A stretch of DNA of 24,686 nucleotides from Oppiella nova (Eukaryota > Arthropoda > Arachnida > Sarcoptiformes > Oppiidae), in assembly GCA_905397405.1 (NCBI GenBank), contig CAJPVJ010000463.1, forward strand, positions 1-24,686, written 5' to 3'. Under the pieces are notes generated by a model. The model searched no databases. It was not told the DNA's origin and was given only the letters and a program-made list of their open reading frames with translations. The translations under genes and the position numbers were made by a program. Below, piece by piece: positions 11,125 through 21,304 of this stretch; within the stretch, counting starts at the first letter, position 1, and each line of letters starts with the position of its first letter.

Positions 11125-14005
11125 ATGGCTGTCGAGTTCGTCAAGGGCTGGCACTTGTCTAACGTGTTGGGAGAGGGAGCTTATGGCGAGTGAGTGTTTG
11201 TCACCAATTGATCCCATGTTTTGTCAATTTGTGTTGTAATGTCTTGTTGTCCGCGATGTCTGTCTCTCCCCTCCAGAGTCCGGCTTTTGGTGAATATAGA
11301 GACCAACGAATGTGTGGCCACTAAAGTGATTGATGTCCGCAAGTATCCCAACGCCAAGAATCAGATTAAGAAAGAGGTGAGTGTTTGATGATATTGTGAC
11401 GGTATATGTAATAGTGATGAGGTTTGTCCTCTGCTTCTTGTAGATATGTGTCCACCGAATGCTAAAACACGACAATATGTAGTTCAAAATGCCGGTCTCT
11501 TGGCTACTCTTGTAACTCATGTATAAGGACCTCATGCGGAGACCTCCGCTCGAGAAGCTGTCTTAGCCAAACAATAGACAAAAACCACAGTTAACTAACA
11601 ACTGATAAATGTCTGAATGTGTTTCATATGCAGAGCCGGACGTAGGAATGGATATGAGTTCTGCGCACAGATTCTTCGTTCAACTGATCTCTGGTGTCGA
11701 GTATTTGCACTCAAAGGGTATGAATTCATTGTTGAAACCATTTTGGAGTTAAGTAATGAATCTGTGATTATCTCCTCATAGGTATAGTCCATAGAGATCT
11801 TAAGCCCGAAAACCTATTACTCGATGACAACGGTTTGCATTCAATTTGTAATTAGTTTTCAGAGTTTGTAAAGAATTGAATGTTTGACATGTTTTTGCAG
11901 ACAATATAAAGATCTCTGACTTCGGAATGTCGACACTATTCAGACATTCAGGGAAAGAGCGTCTCTTGACTCAGAAGTGCGGAACCGTTCCCTATATGGC
12001 GCCCGAGATATTCATACATCAAGTTTTACGGCCAGAGAACCGATGAGAACATTGAGTACATATTCCTGGAGTACGCCTCTGGAGGCGAGCTCTTCGACAG
12101 AATCGGTTTGTTATCTGTTTTTGGTGTCAATTGATTGTTGACTCAAATGTCTGAATGTGTCTCATATGCAGAGCCGGACGTAGGAATGGATATGAGTTCT
12201 GCGCACAGATTCTTCGTTCAACTCATCTCTGGTGTCGAGTATTTGCACTCAAAGGGTATGAATTCACTGTTGAAACCATTTTGGAGTTAAGTAATGAATC
12301 TGTGATTATCTCCTCATAGGTATAGTCCATAGAGATCTTAAGCCCGAAAACCTATTACTCGATGACAACGGTTTGCATTCAATATATAATTAGTTTTCAG
12401 AGTTTGTCATGAATTGAATGTTTGACATGTTTTTGCAGACAATATAAAGATCTCTGACTTCGGAATGTCGACACTATTCAGACACTCAGGGAAAGAGCGA
12501 CTCTTGACTCAAAAGTGCGGAACCGTTCCCTATATGGCGCCCGAGATATTCATTCATAAGGAATACCGGGCCGAACCCGCAGACATGTCTGTCCATTGCT
12601 TTCTAATAATGTGTAGAAATTGATTGTAATTTATATTTCATTTTTATCATTAGTTNAAGTGCGGAACCGTTCCCTATATGGCGCCCGAGATATTCATTCA
12701 TAAGGAATACCGGGCCGAACCCGCAGACATGTCTGTCCATTGCTTTCTAATAATGTGTAGAAATTGATTGTAATTTATATTTCATTTTTATCATTAGTTG
12801 GAGTTGTGGTGTAATTCTGGTCACTCTATTGACGGGTGAACTCCCGTGGGATAAGCCAGCGCCTGAATGTAAGGCCTACCGGGACTGGAAGGAGTCACTG
12901 ATAACCACTTTCCCCTGGAATAAAATTGATAATTTGGTTTTATGTGAGTGTACTGTAGTTCCCATCCATTTCCATGTGATAAACTTGTATTTACCGTAAA
13001 TTGTTTAAAACAATTGGTTTTTAATTGAATTGATTTCTTTGTATTCAAAAGCATTGTTTCGAAAGATAATGAGTCCAAACGTCACCAAACGATACACTTT
13101 AAGCCAAATCAAAGCTCATCAATGGTTTAAGAAGAAGTTCATCAATAGTTTGAGTCAACCGTTTAGTTCACCGCAGTTTAAGAGCAAAAGGCAGTGCACT
13201 TCCAGTGCGGACAGTCATGTCGGCAGGTTATCATGCCGAAGCGTTGGGTAGGTACTCAACCGCTTGGAAGTCTATAGTTGTCGGTAATGTAGCCTACTGC
13301 ACTTTGTGTAGACAAAGAGTGTTGGCCGGCGACGACACCTCCTGTACAAGAATTCGTGAGAAATGCAGACACCGTTCGGCAGTTCACAGAATATATACCA
13401 ACGACTCGTCCGACGAATGACGCGATTCTTCACAAACACCGACTCACACAACCGGCCGCTGCTGTGGAGGACATGTTCTTAAGCACTCAAATGCAGACAC
13501 CGTTCGGCAGTTCACAGAATATATACCAACGACTCGTCCGACGAATGACGCGATTCTTCACAAACACCGACTCAAAGACCACTGAAAGGCGACTGAAACG
13601 GGTTTTCGAGAAAAGGAATTATAATTATAAGACTCCAACGACAGGACAGGTATTGTCTACGAGTGGGAAGTGTTAACTGAGTTTATGATTAACTGATTGT
13701 TTGGTATTTCTATTGATTTAGTTAACGGTTACGACGAAAGACAAGCGGAGAATGCCTTTAGTGTTCAACGTATCGGTTATTGACATGAATTCGTGCCAAA
13801 TATTAGTTGACTTCAGACTCACAAAAGTCGGTGAAATGCTTGAAGTAAAAAGGGTTTTGATTTTTAATAAATTGTTTTTCATTGAAAGGGCGACGGAATT
13901 GAATTCAAACGACATTTCGTTAGTATTCGTAATGATCTCAAGGATATGATAGTGAAGGGACCGATCACTTGGCCCCTGGCCTTCGCCACCAACTCATTGC
14001 CCTGA
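11125..14005 (+). CDS. CHK1: Checkpoint kinase Chk1, split by duplicated and complemented blocks
   Basis: Serine/threonine kinase acting downstream of ATR in the DNA-damage and replication checkpoint. Usable exons: 11125-11189, 11277-11376, 11444-11475 plus 12014-12105, 12172-12255, 12320-12370, 12439-12586, 12798-12943, 13052-13230 plus the complement of 13231-13360 plus 13489-13649, 13722-13826 and 13889-14005. They sum to 1410 nt, an uninterrupted 469-residue frame (human Chk1 has 476). Motifs: glycine loop [34 protein letters not shown] and ADIWSCGV. The C-terminal part has the conserved [11 protein letters not shown], then a KA1 domain with ILVDFRLTK and [10 protein letters not shown], and the stop at 14003. 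Read literally the gene looks broken, because exon 3 hits a stop at 11479 and kinase exons occur twice. AATAAA lies at 14147, about 140 bp after the stop. Confidence 0.93.
11476..11605. other. 130 bp plain-complement block in Chk1 exon 3 and its intron
   Basis: Base by base, this is the complement, without reversal, of 12014-12143 at a constant offset of 538, with no gap or mismatch seen. The correctly oriented copy encodes [19 protein letters not shown] and [10 protein letters not shown], then a GT donor. Direct sequence resumes at 11607. Confidence 0.95.
11607..12551 (+). repeat. Near-identical duplicate of three Chk1 kinase exons with introns
   Basis: 11607-12013 and 12145-12551 align with about ten scattered substitutions, mostly in introns or silent. 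Both carry exons for the [15 protein letters not shown] and DFGMS segments. The first copy is cut at 12013 inside the exon. This pattern suggests two alleles assembled in series, not a functional duplication. Confidence 0.88.
12513..12799 (+). repeat. 143 bp direct repeat around a single-n join in Chk1
   Basis: 12513-12655 and 12657-12799 are identical and separated by n at 12656. Each contains the end of the [13 protein letters not shown] exon. One copy gives a normal splice into the ADIWSCGV exon, so the other is a join overlap. Confidence 0.95.
13231..13360. other. 130 bp plain-complement block in the Chk1 C-terminal region
   Basis: Complementing this stretch in place continues the frame from SHVGRL at 13230 through ELANLQIS and [15 protein letters not shown] to FLST, meeting the direct [11 protein letters not shown] at 13361. 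The last 42 bp are confirmed by the direct copy at 13447-13488. Confidence 0.92.
13319..13574 (+). repeat. 128 bp period repeat, first unit partly complemented
   Basis: 13361-13446 recurs as 13489-13574. The 42 bp before it (13319-13360) are the plain complement of 13447-13488. The unit is thus 128 bp, like other unmerged ends in this window, and the second unit carries the correct Chk1 coding orientation. Confidence 0.88.
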
Positions 14006-14576
14006 CATTTGGGACCAATTAGTGAAATTTTAGCCGATAAATAGGTTTCAAATTATGTTTTAATTAATAATTGTTTTAAATGTTATTTTAAGTCCGAATT
14101 ATGTGAACCAAAATTTGCCAAAATATTGTTTTGATTATAAAAATGCAATAAATTTTTACATTTAAATAGAAACTAATCATTCATTTAAAGATTTACTAAA
14201 TTTTATTTGAATTAAAATTATATTTCATATGAAATACAAAACAAATGAGTCGGACATCAATTTTTGCTTTGATTATCCCTTCTCCACATATTTCCCATGA
14301 ATTGTGGTCTTCGAGTGGAAGTGTCTCCAGAAGTAGATATCATTCCCGAAGACATTTATTAGTGTTTGACTTTTACTCGTACTTCACTTCTAGTGTCATT
14401 GAAATGAGTTTTAATTGTAAAAATTTGCTTTAATTTCTTCTTTAGTTTTGATTATTTCTCAAAATTGTTATAAGATTTGTGATAAAACATGAATTTTAAA
14501 TAAAGTATTTTATTAAAACATATATCGCTTTATTTGATTGAATTTATATATTAATTGATAAATAAATAAATTTAAA
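14006..14576. other. Convergent 3' spacer between Chk1 (+) and ionotropic receptor (-)
   Basis: AT-rich 3' UTR territory of both genes; a minus-strand AATAAA is at 14529-14534. About 14278-14385 resembles, in inverted orientation, 17570-17675 on the other side of the receptor gene. The ORF at 14245-14433 is not recognised as a gene. Confidence 0.55.
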
Positions 14577-16765
14577 TCAAAGCCTTTTGAAGTGAATAAT
14601 TAGTTCACAAATTAGGGCTAAAATAGAGACTAAAAGACCGAAAATGGAAATAAAGAAAATGCTTTGAATGTCATTGAGTTCGAGGTTTTTGATTAAATCC
14701 ACTGCAGATGGATCTGAATCGCGGACTTTAGTGGGAATTGTGTCCATCAGACGAGTCATCCATATATTATACAAACCATTCTCAACAAAGTCTTGAATTC
14801 TGACCACAAGAATAACAAACAATAAATTAGTTTCAAAACTTTAACTTAAAGGATAGAGTTATACATCTTATTCATAGACACTCTGAGTGGTGACCCTTTC
14901 TGTAAAGCCATAGCCATCTGATCCATCATAAGAGTCTCTGAAGAGATATGCATTTTGATGTTCGCATACTTGCGGACACCATAAGTGAGGGGAACTGATG
15001 TGTGGATTAGTATCAAATCCCTGTCCACACCATTGTTTTCATTTATCAATTCAATGCCCGTTTGAATACTTCCCGGCATTTGATACTCTTTTGCAGACTT
15101 AATGATGTTATTTCCGATGGAGTGAAAGGCACCACAACAGGGACTCTCGACAAACAGGTCGTAATAGAAAGAGTTGGGAACCGTTACTATCCAATAATGC
15201 CTGTCCTCTGCAACTCTGTGCAAGTCTTCTAACGTTTCGATCGCATCCTTATATTCAGGAACAGTTAGAAGAGAGTAGAAGATTCCGGAATAGGATTTCA
15301 TTAACACAAGTGATGACAATAACCACAAACAGACATAAAAACGAATCGTGAAGTGCTCTGAATTTACAATTATTAAGGCTATAAAATGATAAGAAATATA
15401 AAATCAATTCAATTAAAAAATATGTGATTAATATTGAATACATTGCTGAAGAAGTGCTCCAATGAGTGATATGGATATGGAATCGATTCGGTTCTCATTT
15501 ATATGTATTTTATTATACAATCTTTGGACCAAAATAGTGGTCACAATGAAAGACAAAGCCATAGATATCCACACATTAAGAGCGAAAGGAGTGATTGTAA
15601 TCCAAGTGCGAGGTTTGAGACCCGGTTTAGTTGTTACGAAAGTTAAGGGAACTGTTATATAAGGCTTTGTAAAATCAATAGCAGTAAATCGTTGAGAATT
15701 TAATGTAATCACACAAATGCCAATATCGGCGGTCTTTAAAAAATAATTTTTAAATATTATTTTAAATGAAAGATAAGAAATGCAAACTTTATTATAGAGA
15801 TGTCCGACACTTCCCGTCCAAACGCCGTTCTGAAGAGTACCCCAACTCTGGTTCGCGTAAACGACTTCATACAAAAGACTAAGACATAAGAAATGCAAAC
15901 TTTATTATAGAGATGTCCGACACTTCCCGTCCAAACGCCGTTCTGAAGAGTACCCCAACTCTGGTTCGCGTAAACGACTTCATACACGAAATTGAATCTC
16001 TGAGACATAAGATTTATCATTTCCGTCTCTATAGACTTTTTCATCACATATTTGCCATCTTTGAACTCTATGTCACAATACGGCAGATCCTAATCAAAGA
16101 TATACCAACTTCTAAGCAATTCAAATGGTATTCATTTAAAATTTATAAACACTTACAATATTTACAACAACTCTGAGTTGAGTTCCGTTAAGATTACAAG
16201 TGTTTGATGTTATCTTGTCTTTGACAGTGGGATCCGATGAATATAATATCCCATTATATGAATGGCAACCATTGATAACGGGTCTGATGTAAGAGACAAC
16301 CACTTCATTCAAATCTGTCTCAAATCTAATTACTAGACATCGAATATCATTGAATTTGTGAAACAATTTAGTTTCTAATTCTTTGTGTAAATGTTTATTC
16401 AATACAATAATAAAGTTCACATATATTGATAATTCACTGTTAAATACTTCATCACTTATTAGATCAAATTCTTGGTCATCATTGATCTCAATAATCAAAT
16501 TAATTTTATAATGCAATTTAATGTCTGAGTAATAATTTTCATTAAATTTAGTTAAATCTCGAATAACATACAAACAATTAGTTTTATTAAAATATTTACT
16601 AATAAGTGATTTATCGACAACTTTATTGAACAGAATATTCTTTTGGTATGTATTGAGACAAATCTCATTCAAATATATATAAAAATTATTTTCAATAAAC
16701 ACTGCAGTCATTAATTTGCATAAAAATATAAAAATTATTATAACTTTTTCTGACACCAAATTCAT
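14577..16765 (-). CDS. Ionotropic receptor (variant glutamate receptor family)
   Basis: Ligand-gated cation channel of the arthropod IR family, usually a chemosensory receptor in sensory neurons; its ligand is unknown. Exons 16765-16157, 16089-15901, 15733-15442, 15378-14865 and 14799-14577 join in frame to 608 residues, the usual size. Seen in order: a hydrophobic signal sequence at residues 1-22; a poorly conserved N-terminal region; ligand-binding lobe S1 with YCDIEFKDGKY, NGVWTGSVGHL and ADIGICVITLNSQR followed by IDFTKPY; membrane segment M1 (PFALNVWISMALSFIV); the pore loop SLIGALLQQ; M2 and M3 ending KSYSGIFYSLLTVP; lobe S2; and M4 (FFISIFGLLVSILALICELI) near the C-terminus. A partial copy of the second exon lies in the next intron at 15788-15873 and looks like an assembly duplicate. 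It cannot be assigned to a named IR. Confidence 0.9.
15773..15986. repeat. 101 bp direct repeat in the ionotropic receptor gene
   Basis: 15773-15873 recurs as 15886-15986 (period 113). It spans the end of the exon encoding YEVVYANQSWG...HLYNK and its donor. Only the 15886-15986 copy joins to the rest of the exon. The copy edges share the 10-mer AGACATAAGA, also present near 16003. Confidence 0.88.
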
Positions 16766-17569
16766 ACTTAAAACTAGATTAATGTTAAATAGAGAAAGTC
16801 TTTAAACACTACGGTATTAATAAAAAATTATTGTTACAGTATATTTCAATTGGAATTTAATTTTTATATCAAATAACTTATTAATAATAAATAAAATAAT
16901 GATTATTAAGAATCATTTCTTATAGAATATATTTATATACTTTACTTTAACACAGAATATTCCATACATAATTACTGTATTTTATATGAAAATTGTGTTA
17001 TAATTGTTGTGAAATACTATGATTATTATTGGTTTTGTTGAATACGAATAACAGAGTGGAAAGGTATAAATTATAGGTTTCTCGTTATAAGAGCAAAAGT
17101 CTTTTAATGACAGATTATACAGTATATAACAAACTCAATAATTTGTGACATAAAATACAATAAGTTAGATTTTTAATACAATTTCAATTTTGTGTCAAAA
17201 TATACCTAACGGTATACACCCTAATCATATAAAGTATTAAAACTAAGAATTATTCTTATTATAAATTATTAAATTATAAATCAATATAAACAGAAAGTTC
17301 GATATTTCTTAACATTGAATTTGAGTGCTTTTTAATGTTATTTGATAATGAACAAACAATTCATTAAAAATAATGAATAAATAACTATAATTTATATTGT
17401 ATAATACTGTACCTAATTATTATTTTTTGTATTTATACTAGAAATATCCCCATTTGAGCTACAAATTGGATTTAATAATTAATAAATAATAACAAAGAAT
17501 TAGAATTTGTTTCAATTAAATGTTTAAATAAAGAGTTTTAAAAAAATTGTGAAACAATTGAAACGTTAA
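16766..17569. other. Very AT-rich spacer upstream of the ionotropic receptor
   Basis: No coding exon, RNA gene or mobile element recognised. It should include the receptor promoter just above 16765. The composition is close to that of introns in this window. Confidence 0.55.
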
Positions 17570-17675
17570 TTAATAAATAAGAGAAGTTTGAGTAAAAGTG
17601 AAAACAAATGACATATACTTCTTTAGACAACACTTCCACTCGAAGACAACAATTGATGGGAAATATATGGAGAAA
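17570..17675 (-). repeat. Diverged inverted copy of 14278-14385
   Basis: The best block is about 45 bp around CACTTCCACTCGAAGA, matching the reverse complement of about 14285-14325 with few differences. Weaker similarity extends to both sides. The two arms flank the ionotropic receptor gene. Confidence 0.6.
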
Positions 17676-18050
17676 GTGGTGGTGAAGGGATGGGATGTAA
17701 AGAGCGATAGAACTGGGGTTCGGACACATCGAAGTCGTTGAGAAGGGAATGGTATTCAAGGAATTGGAAGCACGAAGAGGTTGAGCGGTGGTGCTGTTCG
17801 AAGAACTTCCCCCGAGGGGAAGGGATGGGGTCAGTGCTGTAGAGTACAGACAGGCCGAGTGGTTAGTGTCGTCTGGTTCTGGGACACAGCACTGGTTGGT
17901 TAGTCTCAGCGGTCACTATCCTCAGGTGTTAGGAGTCTGTGAGAGTCCGACTGACCTGGGATTGGGGGCACAGGAGGTGGCGATAGAGGCGCAGGAATGG
18001 CATTAAAGGGTGGGTTGAAAATTATAAGAGGAAAGCCAACAGTTGCGAGT
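17610..18050 (-). other. Possible terminal exons of an unrecognised gene
   Basis: Composition rises sharply above the AT-rich flanks. On the minus strand one open stretch ends in the proline-rich PPFNAIPAPLSPPPVPPIP followed by a GTCAGT donor near 17957. A second stretch after a CTCTACAG acceptor near 17844 stays open in two frames for over 150 bp. One of these frames ends SPYISHQLLSSSGSVV and a stop. No family is recognised and there is no start codon, so this could be a gene fragment, the end of a gene whose 5' part is elsewhere, or a repeat. Confidence 0.25.
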
Positions 18051-18742
18051 CGTGTCTGAAAGTCCAGTCGAGAGGATGTGAAGTCGATTACAGAATACAA
18101 AAATGATACAAAGTATTCAAATATTCAATAAAACTATAGCTTTTTGTTTTAAAATTATATAAATTTAATTCATTCTTCCGTATAATACACTTAATTGTGA
18201 ATTCATTTGTTTCATTATTTTGATATTCAATACAGAAATATAGCAACGATTTCAAAAGTTGTTTATACGTTATAAGATTACAATTAACTATTCATTTACA
18301 AACACAGCAAATCAAAGTAAGAAATTATTTTATTTATAAAACTTTTATTAAAGTTTAGTATAATTTATTTTTTTAAAAATATCTCTAATATTAAAGTTTA
18401 CATTTTAATAATGTGCCAAAGTATTGTAAATTAAAGGTTGTCTTACAAAATTGTTTGTTTAGTTTCCAATATTACGGTACATTTCCAAGAGTGATTACAA
18501 ATCCAATTTGTGGACTAGATATACAGTAGGTAAGTTTGAATTTTAAGTTAAGCTTTAGTAATTTATTTTATGGTTTATTAATAAATAATCGAATTTTACT
18601 ATTTTATATCATTTCTGTCGTATTCCCAGTGTATGAGTCAATACAACTGACAAATCGTTTCAAACATTTAGTTTTAACATTGAATTTCGAAAAACGTTTT
18701 CTAATTGCAGTTCATTTGAGTTGAAAGACTACTGCACTTTAG
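18051..18742. other. AT-rich stretch upstream of the RPAIN exons
   Basis: No clear exon. A GTAAGT donor at 18530 follows a short open stretch reading DYKSNLWTRYTV, which could be an N-terminal RPAIN exon, but its phase does not fit the next exon, so it is not claimed. Confidence 0.4.
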
Positions 18743-19333
18743 CACATATTCAAAGATATCGCCAGCCGTTCCGATCTCAGCACCAAAAGTAAGTTAACAT
18801 TCATTTTATAAGACTTATGAATAAAATATAAGTAAAATACGAAAATATAAAACAATTCAGTGAACGACCCGTCCTTACAATGCGAAGCGTTGGCTGATAT
18901 GTTAAATGGGTTTGACATCAATGGCAATACATCCACACCAGCGATGCAGATATCGCAACAAATGGACCGAAGAGTGGAAGAGTTGACGACCGAAGCGCTG
19001 ATCGAACGGAACAAGTCTTGGGAGGGATTGCAGACCAAAGCCGACCAACAGAAGAGTCGGGGCTTCATCTACGGCCTGTCCATCGGTGCCATCATTTGTC
19101 CCTTTTGTCGCACTAATTATCTCCAATCAAACGGACACCTCTTGGGCTGTATGTCGTGCGGATCGCGTGTCGAGACTCGCCTTTCCATCGATGAGATCAC
19201 CCGAAGAATGAAAGAAGTGATCCAAAAGCATGCGATGAGTGGTTGCAAAGACCAGTTCCCGCAGATAAGTGTCTTGCAGTCCAAACTGACGGTCTATTGT
19301 GATACCTGTCCCCTGGTCTATATGGCCTTATAA
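18743..19333 (+). CDS. RPAIN: RPA-interacting protein, zinc-finger end; N-terminus unresolved
   Basis: RPAIN binds replication protein A and helps its nuclear import. The exon 18743-18788 splices through a 72 bp intron to 18861-19333, and the joint creates an ATG. Counting from that M, 157 residues follow: an acidic helical middle (about 10-75) and the family's C-terminal cysteine-rich zinc-binding region with CPFC (80-83), CMSC (97-100), a single C129 and CDTC (147-150). The spacing and the short hydrophobic tail after the last CxxC match RPAIN as I know it. The 18743 exon stays open before the ATG (HIFKDIASRSDL), so the true start is probably further upstream; the family's basic N-terminal segment was not found. 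The family call rests on the cysteine pattern and tail. Confidence 0.78.
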
Positions 19334-20047
19334 ACACATTACTTAACATTTAATATTAAAACACTGATTATTAGTATTATTTAACAATTTAATTAACACA
19401 CTGTTGATTAGTATTATTTATAGATTTTGATAACTTTAACATTTAAATTATTATTTTTTGATTTACCGGTAAAACAATATTTTGATTTAAGTTTGATTTT
19501 GATTTTTGAAGTTTAAGTTGCATTCAAATTATTTTCAGATTGTATTTTAATTTTGTATAATTATTTAAACACTGATTAGGAATAGTTTAATAGAAATAAC
19601 TGTATAATTAGTAGTTTATAATTGATTATGATGATATGTGTTAATTGAGATTAACAAATTGTATTGTTTTTAAACATTTAATTGTGATTTAAATAAAACT
19701 TAAGTTGATTTTTTTTTGGTGAAATTATGTGTAATTATATTTAATAATATAAAATTTATATACAATGATTGGTTGCATCATTAGAAATGGGAAGAAATTG
19801 TGTGAAACTGTAAAAACTTTCACTGAAAGTCAAAACGAGTCATAAAATTATCATTCATTGACAGCAAAGTATAATTTAACCCGTTTTTACTTTTGAGGTT
19901 ATAATCAACAGTTAAATAACTTCATTGACTACAATACTGGACCAGTATTACCGGTATCCATACTTACTATAGTGTAACAATTCATAGGTGTTTCTCACAG
20001 AATATTCTTGTGTAGTACTGCATAGAGAGCGATTTGTCGACTAAATT
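19334..20047. other. AT-rich spacer between RPAIN and innexin
   Basis: No coding sequence. A 17 bp near-perfect palindrome (AATACTGG, one base, CCAGTATT) lies at 19933-19949, about 100 bp before the innexin start. It may be chance or a protein-binding site. Confidence 0.5.
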
Positions 20048-21304
20048 ATGATAAATGCATTGAACTTCTCGTGGAAACGGTTACGAAACCGTGACCTCCG
20101 TGTCGATGGACTGGTGTTCAGACTGAATACCACTCTAACTGTGGCCATACTATTGGCCTTTTGTATTATTCATACGAATATTCAGGTATTCGGTGAACCC
20201 ATTCATTGCGAGACCAGTCCCGGTGTCATCGACACCAATGTCTTGAATTCTTACTGTTATATCTTTGGCTTATATTCGGGAACCAAATACACCGATATCT
20301 TCGAGAGAAGCAATACTTCCGAAGACATCTATCCCGGACTCGGGTCCACACGTGTCCGCTATTATAAGAGATATTATCTGTGGATTTGGTTTATGCTGTT
20401 ATGGCAGACCGTTTGCTTCTATTATCCGCGATGGCTCTGGAAGTGCTTCGAAGGCAGCAAAATGTCTTCACTCGTCGCGAATCTCGACTACTTCTCCACC
20501 GATTACGCGAAGCGGAAGAAGAAGATTATAGATATCGTGGAATATCTACAGAAAAATAGCGGTGCGAACAACTGGTACGCCATGAAGTACTTCTTATGCG
20601 AGTTGTTGGTGCTCTTCAATGTCTTCATTCAGATCTTTGTGACGAATTACTTTCTGAACCACTCTTTCATGACTTATGGAACCGATTGGTTGAGACTTCT
20701 GGCCGGAGATCCTAATATGAGAGTCAACGCTATGACTGAAGTAATAGTTGAATAGTTTATGATGTTTTTAATGCCATTTAACCGATTAATCAATTATTTA
20801 CAGATATTTCCAATTCTAAGCAAATGCGAAATGAAACGATTTGGCGCCTCTGGAAGTCCTGAGATCATCGATGCCTTATGTGTCCTATCGATCAATATAT
20901 TCAATCAGAAGATATATCTCTTCATATGGTTTTGGTTCCACTTTCTGGCGATTATCACAAGTTTTCTCATAGTATTCAGTCTGTCTCTATTATTGTCCGC
21001 ATATGCGATATCATGTCTTCAGGTCTCGCCAGGAAGTGATCATTGGGTTTAATAAGCAATTTAAGCGTCTTATCTGTGGATTACAATTAGGCCATTGGTT
21101 TATATTGGATTTGGTATGAAATATATGTTTCCATTCATATGTAATTCAAGTCTATCACCAAACTAATTAATTTTTAATTCTGTTTCAAACCAAAAGTTGG
21201 CCAAAAATACTGATCCATTAGTTTTCAAAGAAATCATTGAATTATTATCCAAAAGACTAGAAATGAAGAGAGATTTGGCCGAAAATGTCTACTCAAATGT
21301 TTAA
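20048..21304 (+). CDS. Innexin gap-junction protein, with a one-base frameshift
   Basis: Subunit of invertebrate gap-junction channels joining neighbouring cells. Exon 1 (20048-20740, 231 residues) has TM1 (about 24-46), the first outer loop with two cysteines (C54, C70), and YYLWIWFMLLWQ at TM2, the family's YYQWV site, followed by FYYPRWLWK. It ends with TM3 (FLCELLVLFNVFIQIFV). Exon 2 starts at 20804 with the second outer loop (KCEMKRFG...DALCVL, again two cysteines) and TM4 (IYLFIWFWFHFLAIITSF). The expected C-terminal part (SRQEVIIGFNK, LGHWFILDL) continues to a donor at 21114 and ends in exon 21197-21304 (LAKNTDPLVFKEII, stop at 21302). It lies in another frame: the frame changes near 21021-21025. 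Read literally, the protein ends early at 21054. AATAAA is at 21517-21522. The innexin subtype is not assignable. Confidence 0.92.

Noticed and set aside
11479-11605. Premature stop suggesting Chk1 is a pseudogene
   Set aside because: The stop lies in the plain-complement block; the correct copy at 12014 continues the kinase in frame.
13205-13420. Shifted ORFs in the Chk1 C-terminal region as separate small genes
   Set aside because: Explained by the complemented block and the 128 bp repeat; the restored Chk1 frame covers the area.
14245-14433. Plus-strand ORF of 62 codons
   Set aside because: No family match or splice context; it lies in a convergent 3' spacer and is listed only as part of an inverted repeat.
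19933-19949. Short palindrome as an operator or element end
   Set aside because: One 17 bp palindrome in AT-rich DNA gives too little support; noted under the spacer only.
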